The position numbers were made by a program, and so were the translations under genes. Source: a virus. Taken from it: a stretch of DNA of 64,000 nucleotides. Location: positions 1-64,000 of the IMG/VR virus record IMGVR_UViG_3300028800_000089. The stretch is one strand, 5' to 3'. Shown in pieces: positions 31,563 through 39,413 of the stretch. Under the pieces are notes generated by a model. That model was given only the letters and a program-made list of their open reading frames with translations, did not search any database and had not been told where the DNA came from. Each line of letters starts with the position of its first letter. The first letter of the stretch is position 1.

Positions 31563-32228
31563 ATGTCTATCGCCATCACTCTCGAACTAAACGGCAACCG
31601 CGAGGTTCGCGAGGTTTCGTATGTCACCAATGTCAGCGATCTGCTGAACGCACTGTCGCTATCGCGTGGCTCAGTCGTGCGCGTCAACGGGACCGAGGCC
31701 AGCATCGGCAGCCCCGTGCGTCACGGTGACTTCGTTCAGATTTCCGTCGTAGCCGTGGCCCCGGTCGCTGCGACGACCCCAGGCGGTAAGGTCCTGTTCA
31801 TCAACAATGATGGTGCAGGCTTCGCTGACCCGGTTGCTTTCGCGGCCGGTACCAATCTCGGTCAGTTCATCGCTGAGCGTGATATCTCCATTTCCGGCAA
31901 GATGATTCGCGTCAACAACAACCTGGCCGATGCCGGCTACGTTCTCCGTGACGGTGATAAGATCTCGGTTACCCCGCTCAAGGTCGAGGGTGCCGTGGAG
32001 ATGATCAAGGTCCTGTACATCAACAACGACGGTTCAGGTTTCGCTGAGCCAGTGCAGGCTATTTCGGGCGTCACGCTGTTCCAGTTCCTTGCTCAGCAGG
32101 GCTCTGATCCGGCCGGCAAGATGGTCCGTCTGAACAACGATATCGCTGCCGGGACGACCGTGCTGCGTAACGGTGACAAGATCTCCGTTACCCCGCTCAA
32201 GGTCGAGGGTGCCGGTTCGCGTAATTAA
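31563..32228 (+). CDS. Triple ubiquitin-like protein (polyUbl)
   Basis: 221 residues made of three beta-grasp repeats: 1-66, 76-144 and 148-217. Repeats 2 and 3 share (K)VL(F/Y)INNDG(A/S)GFA(D/E)PV, KM(I/V)R(V/L)NN and GDKISVTPLKVEGA. The 43 bases from 31953 and from 32172 differ at only two positions, so this duplication is recent or homogenised. Repeat 1 resembles the single Ubl at 29029. A linker with Gly74-Gly75 precedes repeat 2, and VEGA ends repeats 2 and 3; these are candidate JAB cut sites giving several Ubl units. The final GAGSRN would be the tail. Likely the modifier pool for the E1/E2 enzymes. Confidence 0.8.
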   Translation: MSIAITLELNGNREVREVSYVTNVSDLLNALSLSRGSVVRVNGTEASIGSPVRHGDFVQISVVAVAPVAATTPGGKVLFINNDGAGFADPVAFAAGTNLGQFIAERDISISGKMIRVNNNLADAGYVLRDGDKISVTPLKVEGAVEMIKVLYINNDGSGFAEPVQAISGVTLFQFLAQQGSDPAGKMVRLNNDIAAGTTVLRNGDKISVTPLKVEGAGSRN

Positions 32229-32265
32229 TCATTAATTGCGTATTACTGTATCAATTAATCGTTAA
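32223..32265 (+). promoter_or_regulatory. Direct repeat pair, possible operator
   Basis: AATTAATCATTAA at 32223-32235 and AATTAATCGTTAA at 32253-32265 differ by one base and start exactly 30 bases apart, about three helical turns. Within them ATTAATTG and CAATTAAT also form an inverted repeat. The first copy overlaps the polyUbl stop codon. This is the only gap between the two Ubl cassettes' genes and could bind a regulator. Confidence 0.5.
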
Positions 32266-32282
32266 CTACACAAACCACAAAG

Positions 32283-32314
32283 CCCCCATGGTAACCCCAT
32301 GGGGGTGTCTTTTT
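32283..32314 (+). terminator. Strong intrinsic terminator
   Basis: CCCCCATGG (32283-32291) pairs perfectly with CCATGGGGG (32297-32305) around TAACC, followed by TGTCTTTTTC. Nine GC-rich pairs and a T-run make this the clearest terminator in the window. It ends the SbcD-to-polyUbl unit. Confidence 0.85.
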
Positions 32315-32324
32315 CAGAGAACAC

Positions 32325-33122
32325 ATGACTACACTCGTCGCACCGGGCGTCACGCTCAAGGATTTCATCTTTGATCTCTTTAATGAGGATAAGAGCAATG
32401 CAGAAGTCGCCAAGATTTTGGGCGATACCTGCGATTACGATAAAGTCGCAGCTTACCGAGTGGCCTGGAAAAAGGCTACCGGTCATGAAGACATGCATCA
32501 TACCACAAAGCATCTCCTCATCGATAAGCCCTTAGCAGGCGTGACTGATGCCCTTATCTATGAAACCAACGGTTTCAAGGATAACGGTGATAAAGGTGAG
32601 ATGACTATAGCTTTTGAACGGCACGGTAGGACCGTTTCCAAGAGCAAGAAGGATGGCGATGTCAAGAAAGTCACATACGCCGAACTAGCCAAGATTAACG
32701 GTAATACCGGTAGAATATTCGACGGCGTAGCCTGTGATGGTTACGGCGAGGAATCCATGAAGCTGCTGGCCATGGGCATAGTGCAGCTGATCAAACCAAC
32801 TGGAGGTTGGCTGTGGATCACGAATAACCTGCCCAATAAGTTCTGTAGTAGACTACCTCTACTCCAGGCAGTTGCGTGTAATTATTATCGTACCCCGACT
32901 CCCGAGGAAGCTGACTTTATTGACGCAGTAGCTAGATATTGCTTCATGTGGGGCTTCCTAGCTGACCCATTCCAGTCGATGGTCTTCGGTGGTGGTGGTA
33001 AGGGAATTATACAGACTGTGTTCAAGTTGAGCCAATTGCCGATGCCCAAGTTCGAAGGTGATCAATCTTGGAAGAAGGAGCGATTGGAAATAGCCAAGTT
33101 AATCAATGACGTGGAGGGATAA
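32325..33122 (+). CDS. Hypothetical protein, 265 aa
   Basis: ATG soon after the terminator; CAGAGAA precedes it. The N-terminal 50 residues could form a helix-turn-helix (SNAEVAKILG...VAAYRVAWKKATG). The middle is Gly/Lys/Asp-rich and the C-terminal half helical. Not recognised. It opens the second transcription unit that leads into cassette B. Confidence 0.7.
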   Translation: MTTLVAPGVTLKDFIFDLFNEDKSNAEVAKILGDTCDYDKVAAYRVAWKKATGHEDMHHTTKHLLIDKPLAGVTDALIYETNGFKDNGDKGEMTIAFERHGRTVSKSKKDGDVKKVTYAELAKINGNTGRIFDGVACDGYGEESMKLLAMGIVQLIKPTGGWLWITNNLPNKFCSRLPLLQAVACNYYRTPTPEEADFIDAVARYCFMWGFLADPFQSMVFGGGGKGIIQTVFKLSQLPMPKFEGDQSWKKERLEIAKLINDVEG

Positions 33123-33421
33123 TGAATGATGTAAAAGAGTTAATTAACAAGTTCAAGCTGAAGCCATATCCTCATGACAGAGGAATGGCTAGAGACCTGA
33201 TCTGTCCTAATTGTGGTAATAGAGATCAGTTCAAGATATCTGGTGTCTGTGTCGCCGTTATCGACGGTGAAGGCTATATTCACGAGGTAACCGGATATGA
33301 GTTCCATGATAGGAGCCTCTGTCTGTGTTTCGGATGTGACAAAGAGGACGACGTCTCAGTGTTTAAGGCCAAGGGCCTAGACGCCGAGCTTTCTAAGGTA
33401 AGTAATGTCAGTAATACATGA
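33122..33421 (+). CDS. Zinc-ribbon protein
   Basis: 99 residues in a TAATG junction. CPNCGNRDQFKI (about residues 28-39) and CLCFGC (about 67-72) frame a beta-rich segment, a zinc ribbon like those of primases and transcription factors. It overlaps the start of the large E2-like gene and so is probably co-translated with cassette B. Confidence 0.65.
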   Translation: MNDVKELINKFKLKPYPHDRGMARDLICPNCGNRDQFKISGVCVAVIDGEGYIHEVTGYEFHDRSLCLCFGCDKEDDVSVFKAKGLDAELSKVSNVSNT

Positions 33422-35723
33422 CGGAGCAGACGTTTCATGGCAGCCTGATTACGAGAGCGAAGCTTCCGAGTTCTTTGAACGGCTTCGCGCTCGCCAAGCT
33501 CGTACAAGTATAGGAATCCCAGTTGACTTGACGCAACAAGCGACAATCAGCAATGACGGTCGTATGGTGATGGTATCGACCCCAACGCGTCCAGTAAGTA
33601 TAATGGACGTGGCGGAGGATGCGACAGATCGGTTTACTAGGGAGCAGCACCAGCTTTTGGAGCGTATACAGCGCGGGGAAGGCGAATTTTCTATTCTGTC
33701 GAGGCCTTATAATACCGTGAGAGTAGATGAGAGTGATGAATCGGATAGGCTTGACTTACTCAATAATTTGCCGCAGCCAATTAGTAACGCCGTAGCAGGT
33801 ACTTCAGGGCCGAATACGGACGCAGCTGACGCATTACACCATGCCATGGAAGTAATGCGTAACAGCCTGGCTATCCCACAGGATATGATGGTACCAGTTG
33901 TCAGACCCATGCCGCATCTACCGTTTACGGTATCATCAGAGGTGACGAGACCATGGCTGATGACATCCAATGAATTGCGGCTCGATTCGGTACATGTTAA
34001 TAATGAATTCAGGTTTTTATCAGCAAGCACAGGACGAACACCCCAGGAACAACATGTGAGAGAACTTCCAGCGGATAAAGCATTAGCAGTAGAGAAGCTA
34101 GTCCAAGAGGCACTTCCACCGCAAGAGATGTCGCCAATTGTTGCGGAGCAGCACACTAGCCTAGTAAAGTTGGCTAAGGCCTTCTACTTAGGTTACTTAG
34201 AGGGCAACAACGGTAGCCACAGAGACGTCAATGAGTCGCTGTACAACACCATGCGCCAGGCTATCGGTCGCTGGCACGGCGTCTTGTCCGTCAGAAACGA
34301 TTCCGACAAGCCGGGCTATATCATGTCGCAGCTATTTAGGAACAACGCCGATTCCCTGACTCTGGAGAAGCTAAACGCCATTAAGAACGGTACCAACCCG
34401 TTCACCGCTGCTCCCCCAGTGGTATCAGACGATATCGTGAAGCGGTTCATTATTGAGATGGCCGGTATGTTGAACGCGAAGATAGCAGTCCTGGTCATGG
34501 ATATGAGTTCGAACCTAGAAGGTGGGAGTGCTCCGCGTGGCGGTGCCCGCTTTACTACTGGTGACGTGACGCTGACCGATGAAGGCGAAGATATCATGGT
34601 TGGCCCAGTCGCGTTGGGTAAGTTCGATGTAAGTGTTAACATATACGACTTCGGCTTGGTCTGCGGTAACCAGGAGTCCGGAGTAAATGACATCGTTAGA
34701 ATATCCGCTCAGACCCCGGTATACCCCCGTAACGAACGTGGTGGCTTCGTCCACCCGCACGTCGAGGGATCTAGATTGTGTTTCGGTGACGGCCTAGCTG
34801 TTGCCGGCAATCTCGTACGTGCTGGGCTCATTGCTGATCTGTTCCAGTACGTTGAGCGTATTCTCATGACCTATGGGTCATCGCCGTACATCGATTTGAG
34901 TGAATGGACCGATTTGGATCATTGCAGCGTCTGCTCGGCTACGATACAGCCCGATGATGCTTATCACGATCCCCATAGCGGCCGAGACCTCTGTGAGGAA
35001 TGTGTAGGGCACTGTGATATCGGTAATACCGATGTCGATAGAAGGTACATACGGCACTGCTCTAAGTGCAATCTACACTTCGATGAGCGCTCGTATTACG
35101 GTAGAGTCGAAGAGGAACGCCGCCGTGAGACCAGGTTTATCTGTCTTCGCTGTGTCGAGAAGGAGCAGGTAGAGGCAGCTAAGCTCGCAGCTGAAATCGC
35201 CTCTAAGGCTATGGATACTACAACGACGCCAGCCTTCCCAGTAGTTGCACCGACCCCGGGCAAGAACTGCCCAAGTTGCGGTGCTAGTATCGGTGAGGTG
35301 GTGGTCAATCCGGATGGTTCAGTAGTAGTTGAAAATAAGATTACTGGCTATGATCCCATTATGCAGGTTATGACCTGTGATCACTGTGACCCAGCTGGTT
35401 ATAATTTGTCCAATGCCGTGTGTACCCCAGGGATGCGTGAAGCATACCTAGCGACGCTTATGGCGCATTACGTACCACACGACTTCATTCAGGACATCTT
35501 CATCAACAATGAAGAGAGCTTCGAATCCGAGGCTGATAAGGCTGAATGGCGTGCCATCGATTGGTACACGTTATTGACAACATTCCGGAATAACCTCATG
35601 GATCACGGGCCGCTACGTCAAGATATGGCTTTCGCAGCCGTAATCGACAAGCTCTGTGAATTAGCTGAATACAACATATTCTCAGAACTGACGTATCGCC
35701 TTGCAACACCGAGAACAGCATGA
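33405..35723 (+). CDS. E2-like protein with multi-CxxC zinc region (cassette B)
   Basis: 772 residues. Around residues 380-500 the sequence ends in GFVHPHVEGSRLCFGDG, which aligns with the E2 motif of the protein at 26075 (HGPHVFANGRMCLGN): H451/H453-region and candidate catalytic C459, then helices (LIADLFQYVERIL). Directly after comes a zinc region: C507/C510, C530/C533 with H536, C552/C555, C580/C583, then C622/C625 and C658/C661. The first four pairs could be a treble-clef or RING-like binuclear site, which would make an E2-E3 fusion; that assignment is inference. Residues 1-370 are unrecognised, with a helical domain at about 250-330. ATGA junction with the JAB gene. Confidence 0.7.
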   Translation: MSVIHDGADVSWQPDYESEASEFFERLRARQARTSIGIPVDLTQQATISNDGRMVMVSTPTRPVSIMDVAEDATDRFTREQHQLLERIQRGEGEFSILSRPYNTVRVDESDESDRLDLLNNLPQPISNAVAGTSGPNTDAADALHHAMEVMRNSLAIPQDMMVPVVRPMPHLPFTVSSEVTRPWLMTSNELRLDSVHVNNEFRFLSASTGRTPQEQHVRELPADKALAVEKLVQEALPPQEMSPIVAEQHTSLVKLAKAFYLGYLEGNNGSHRDVNESLYNTMRQAIGRWHGVLSVRNDSDKPGYIMSQLFRNNADSLTLEKLNAIKNGTNPFTAAPPVVSDDIVKRFIIEMAGMLNAKIAVLVMDMSSNLEGGSAPRGGARFTTGDVTLTDEGEDIMVGPVALGKFDVSVNIYDFGLVCGNQESGVNDIVRISAQTPVYPRNERGGFVHPHVEGSRLCFGDGLAVAGNLVRAGLIADLFQYVERILMTYGSSPYIDLSEWTDLDHCSVCSATIQPDDAYHDPHSGRDLCEECVGHCDIGNTDVDRRYIRHCSKCNLHFDERSYYGRVEEERRRETRFICLRCVEKEQVEAAKLAAEIASKAMDTTTTPAFPVVAPTPGKNCPSCGASIGEVVVNPDGSVVVENKITGYDPIMQVMTCDHCDPAGYNLSNAVCTPGMREAYLATLMAHYVPHDFIQDIFINNEESFESEADKAEWRAIDWYTLLTTFRNNLMDHGPLRQDMAFAAVIDKLCELAEYNIFSELTYRLATPRTA

Positions 35724-37120
35724 CAAACATCACTGATATCAAGTTAAAGTTCACCCCGTATTCACGGGCCAAGCTCCAATTCATCTGTGATCACTATGAT
35801 CACGAGGTTGGAGCCATGGGCATCGCTGAGACGGCTGACCCATTCCTGGTTACTGATCTGTTCATTCCGAAGCAGAAGTGCTCCCCGGTATTCGTGGAGA
35901 TGGACCCCAGCGACCTAGCTGATTCCATGTTCATGACCTATTGTGACCCCGACGGTCCGCATAAGTTGAAGCCCCATCAGGTCGGTCGTATCTTCATTCA
36001 TACTCACCCGACGGGCTGCTTGGATCCGTCTCCGCATGATGAAACCATCTTCGCGGAGTCCTTCGGTTCGCAGCCCTGGGCAATGATGGTCATCCTACCA
36101 AAGGGTGGTCGTCTCTATGCCCGTGTCCGTGTAGCACTTGGAAACGATATTAACCTCCAGATGCGCATCCCCGACGAGATGGTTATTACCACCGACTTCA
36201 AGGGTGCAGATCATGCTGCGTGGAAGGCGGAGATCGATCCGAAGATTACGTCCGAGGTTTTTACTTATCAGGGTACTTCGGATGCTAAGCCGGGGTACAA
36301 AGGGATCGTGAAGCTTCCAAGCGGATACTGGGGTAAGCGCCTCAGTAAGAAGCAGCTGAAGCGTGCCGCTAGAGCCGCCGCCCGTGAGGGAGCTGCACAG
36401 CGTCAGGAGACTATTGAGGAAGCGGCTAAGAATATCGTAGTCCAAGGGGAGGAGGAGCTGTCCAACATTCCGTTTCCCTTCCAGCACGATACCCAGCAAG
36501 ACGCCGACGGAGATTCCCTTATTGCGTCGAGCAAGTACGTCGATGCAATCTATTCTGAATTGGCTCTTCGGTGGGTTCCGCCGTGTACCGCTGAAAGAAT
36601 CGAGTACCTGAAGAGCTTCGGCTTTACTCATGTAATCGATGATGAGAAGCATACCGAGCGGTTTACTATACCACGCGGTGATACGTTCTTCGATCTGCCG
36701 TTCAAGCAGGCCTGGGCGTTCGTAGAGGAAGAAGAGGGTCTAGCAGCTGAGCGCGAAGATTTCGAGCGTGCCATGCATATTTCGACGCACATGCGGAAGT
36801 ACGGTGACGTCCTCTGCACCGGTGATTTCGTTACGAATACTTACAAGAAGGTCAGAGCAGACTGTCTCTGGCAGCTCAAGGGATCCACTGATGCCAGTGA
36901 CGCCCTTGTGCTTACCCGTGATGAGATGCTGATTGCCGAGCAAGTCGTTGCCGGAACGTTGACGGCAGACGAGGCCCTGAATCGCATTCCCGATGTCGTT
37001 GACGAGCAAGAGGTTATAGAGAGTAATGGAGTATTCACGGAGTATTGTGCTTCGACTCCAGAACCAACAACGAGAACACAAACTGAGGAGGAATACCTTC
37101 TCATGCTAGGGGAAAACTAA
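35720..37120 (+). CDS. JAB/MPN metalloprotease with long C-terminal extension (cassette B)
   Basis: 466 residues. The N-terminal domain (1-150) has a canonical JAMM site: E29 (HEVGAMG), H94-T-H96-P, S104 and D107 in PSPHD. This is closer to the consensus than the cassette A enzyme. A basic helical segment follows (KRLSKKQLKRAARAAARE, about 210-228), then an acidic linker and a C-terminal helical domain (about 270-466) that I cannot assign. The extension may recruit particular substrates. Overlaps both E2-like and E1-like genes by a few bases. Confidence 0.85.
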   Translation: MTNITDIKLKFTPYSRAKLQFICDHYDHEVGAMGIAETADPFLVTDLFIPKQKCSPVFVEMDPSDLADSMFMTYCDPDGPHKLKPHQVGRIFIHTHPTGCLDPSPHDETIFAESFGSQPWAMMVILPKGGRLYARVRVALGNDINLQMRIPDEMVITTDFKGADHAAWKAEIDPKITSEVFTYQGTSDAKPGYKGIVKLPSGYWGKRLSKKQLKRAARAAAREGAAQRQETIEEAAKNIVVQGEEELSNIPFPFQHDTQQDADGDSLIASSKYVDAIYSELALRWVPPCTAERIEYLKSFGFTHVIDDEKHTERFTIPRGDTFFDLPFKQAWAFVEEEEGLAAEREDFERAMHISTHMRKYGDVLCTGDFVTNTYKKVRADCLWQLKGSTDASDALVLTRDEMLIAEQVVAGTLTADEALNRIPDVVDEQEVIESNGVFTEYCASTPEPTTRTQTEEEYLLMLGEN

Positions 37121-37803
37121 TGCCAGCAGAACCGACGCGCTTTGATCGTCAGTCCACCGTCATCCCCACTGAGGAGCTACTTGCTACCTCAGCGGTGGTG
37201 ATCGGTGTAGGAGCCATTGGCAGGCAGGTAGCTCTCCAGCTATCTGCCTGTGGTATCGGTGAATTGCATCTCGTCGATTTCGACACCGTTGACATCGTCA
37301 ATGTCGGCCCCCAGGGCTATAAGCCAGCTGATGTCGGCAAGCCCAAGTGTGCTGCACTGATTGCAGACTGTATCGCCCTGAATCCCGACGGTGTTAACAT
37401 TGCCCACGAGATGCGCTTCTGCGATGCCATCCGTGGTGACGTCTATTTCTGCTGTGTCGATAGTATTAAGACCCGTGGCCAGATCTTCGACGAGGTAGCT
37501 AAGCTGCCGGACACCGAGTTGTTCATCGATGCCCGTATGTCAGCTGAGACGATCCGTGTTATCACCGAAGACAACTTCGTTGAGCCACAGTATCGTGGTA
37601 CCATATTCGAGCCAGCAGAAGCCTTCCAGGGGGCCTGCACCGCGAAGTCCACCATCTTCACAGCCAATATCGCTGCTGGTCTGATGGTGAGCCAGTTCTC
37701 TAAGTACCTCAGGGGCATGGCATTAGAAAAGGACTTCAATTTGAACCTGCTGTCCCTAGAGTTGTTCCCTACACCAAAGACAATGGCAGCAGCGGCGCGA
37801 TGA
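37120..37803 (+). CDS. ThiF-type E1-like Ubl-activating enzyme (cassette B)
   Basis: 227 residues, TAATG junction with the JAB gene. VIGVGAIGR (G29, G31, G34), VDFDTVD (D53, D55) and N61 are at the same residue numbers as in the cassette A enzyme. The Arg finger motif is changed to N-V-G-P-Q. C173 in GACTAKST is the aligned candidate for thioester formation; several other Cys (101, 111, 112) are present. About the size of minimal bacterial E1s. No own Ubl gene follows, so it may use the polyUbl of cassette A. Confidence 0.85.
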   Translation: MPAEPTRFDRQSTVIPTEELLATSAVVIGVGAIGRQVALQLSACGIGELHLVDFDTVDIVNVGPQGYKPADVGKPKCAALIADCIALNPDGVNIAHEMRFCDAIRGDVYFCCVDSIKTRGQIFDEVAKLPDTELFIDARMSAETIRVITEDNFVEPQYRGTIFEPAEAFQGACTAKSTIFTANIAAGLMVSQFSKYLRGMALEKDFNLNLLSLELFPTPKTMAAAAR

Positions 37804-37967
37804 AGTGTAAGGAGTGTGATATTGAGATGCAGACACACCCCGTGCATGAAATAGCGGATCTCCACTTCTGTGACATCTGTCACAAGGTATTGCTTTCCGA
37901 CGAGATGGGGGTAACAGAGTATAAGAAGGGTGAGTTCCATGAATGGGAGGAGTACATAAGTGATTAA
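37800..37967 (+). CDS. Small zinc-knuckle protein linking cassette B to helicase
   Basis: 55 residues in an ATGA overlap with the E1-like stop and itself overlapping the helicase GTG. KCKEC (3-6) and CDIC (24-27) give a four-Cys zinc site; His and acidic residues fill the rest. Its position makes it a candidate partner or adaptor of the Ubl enzymes or of the helicase. Confidence 0.65.
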   Translation: MKCKECDIEMQTHPVHEIADLHFCDICHKVLLSDEMGVTEYKKGEFHEWEEYISD

Positions 37968-39411
37968 CTTAACCTACAACGGCAGGTTGATGCTACTAAG
38001 GCCTGCCGCTCTAGGTAAGTCTTTCGAGAGCGACTGTACCGTGACGGTGATGCAGAATCAGGCACCGTCACCGGAGAATCATTGGAGACGCACCAGAGTG
38101 CCGGTGCCATGCCCGATGTATTGGTACGACAAGGACCCCGTCAGTAAAGAAGAGGTCTTCGTCACCTACATCGGGTATGCCCCAAGAATCATCGCCGGCC
38201 TAGAGAAGCTGGGGATGGATATCATCTACGATGACCGCAGGCCCTGTGGCTTGCCTACTCCTGATCTGTCCATCCTCCGTGGTATCGAATGGCGGTACCG
38301 ACAAGCCGAGGTATTCTCTGGCTTACTGGCGCATCGCGGTGGTATTATCAAATGCCCAACGGCGTATGGTAAGTCCTTCATGATCCGTCAGTTAGCCAGG
38401 GTGTACCCGACATCTAAAATTGTCGTTACAGTAGCTTCGTTAGACGTAGCTAGAACATTGTTCGACGAGCTGAAGCTGACCATTCCGGACCTAGGCTTTT
38501 GTGGTACCGGTGGCCAACGCCCCGGCAGGGTAACGGTCGCTGTATCCAAGAGCCTAGAGCATTGCCCCAAAGACGCTAACATCGTGCTCTGCGATGAGGC
38601 CCACACGCTATGCACCCCAACATACATCAAGTTGCTGAATCGATTCACTAAAGCAAAGATGTTCGGTTTCACTGCTACCCCAACTGGGCGCAGTGATAAC
38701 GGTGACGGCTTCCTAGAGTGTATTTTTGGTCCAATCATATCAGACGTTAGTTATCAAGAAGGTGTAGCACATGGAAACATTGTTCAGATTGATGCCCGTA
38801 TATATAGGTCTCCTCTTGGCCCTGACGTTTCCGGTATTAGCAATAAAGCTACAGCAGACCGCTTGGGGATTATTCGTAATGCCGATCGGAATACTCTCGT
38901 TATTCGTGCTGTTCGAGAGTTGGAGGAAGAGCTAGGCCCGTCTGCACAGATTCTTGTCATGGTCGATAAGATCGAACACGCCTACCTCTTGGGACAATCA
39001 CTACCGGACTACACGATTGTGACTGGGGTGCTCCAGAAGGAGCGTATCAACGAACTGATCAGTAACGGAGCCATGACCACGGATCAGGTCCTATGCAGTG
39101 CCAAAGACCGCGACATCCATAGGAGAGCCTTTGAGAAGAATGAGTTGAAGCGTGTCATCTGTACCCGTGTCTGGGAGAAGGGCGTAGACTTCCGTGACTT
39201 AATGGGTCTTGTTCGTGCCGATGGCCTAGCGTCGCCTATTGCGGCTGGCCAGATTCCTGGTCGCTTGAGTCGATTGGCAAAGACCGTAGAAAAGAAGAAT
39301 GGTCTCCTAGTGGATTTCTACGATAGTTTCAGTAAGAATCTATTGAGCCGTTCGAGACAGCGTATCAAGGAATACAAAGGCAATGGTTGGAACATCACCT
39401 ATAGGGACTAG
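37960..39411 (+). CDS. Superfamily 2 helicase, UvsW-like
   Basis: 483 residues from a GTG. Motif I TAYGKSF (about 131-137), motif II CDEAHT (about 211-216), motif III GFTATPTG (about 239-246) and motif VI GQIPGRLSR (about 430-438) are in order. The N-terminal 110 residues are a separate domain, as in T4 UvsW and related phage helicases that remodel branched DNA and recombination forks. Overlap with the small zinc gene places it in the same operon as the E2/JAB/E1 genes. Confidence 0.88.
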   Translation: MINLTYNGRLMLLRPAALGKSFESDCTVTVMQNQAPSPENHWRRTRVPVPCPMYWYDKDPVSKEEVFVTYIGYAPRIIAGLEKLGMDIIYDDRRPCGLPTPDLSILRGIEWRYRQAEVFSGLLAHRGGIIKCPTAYGKSFMIRQLARVYPTSKIVVTVASLDVARTLFDELKLTIPDLGFCGTGGQRPGRVTVAVSKSLEHCPKDANIVLCDEAHTLCTPTYIKLLNRFTKAKMFGFTATPTGRSDNGDGFLECIFGPIISDVSYQEGVAHGNIVQIDARIYRSPLGPDVSGISNKATADRLGIIRNADRNTLVIRAVRELEEELGPSAQILVMVDKIEHAYLLGQSLPDYTIVTGVLQKERINELISNGAMTTDQVLCSAKDRDIHRRAFEKNELKRVICTRVWEKGVDFRDLMGLVRADGLASPIAAGQIPGRLSRLAKTVEKKNGLLVDFYDSFSKNLLSRSRQRIKEYKGNGWNITYRD

Positions 39412-39413
39412 AT

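Noticed and set aside
31563-32228. Tandem repeats as a tail-fibre or Ig-like surface protein
   Set aside because: Repeat length (about 70), the VNN/GDKI pattern and the E1/E2/JAB neighbours fit beta-grasp Ubl domains better than Ig-like or fibre repeats.
36095-36652. A 185-codon minus-strand open frame
   Set aside because: Antisense to the cassette B JAB gene, whose JAMM motif and junctions are clear; no independent support.
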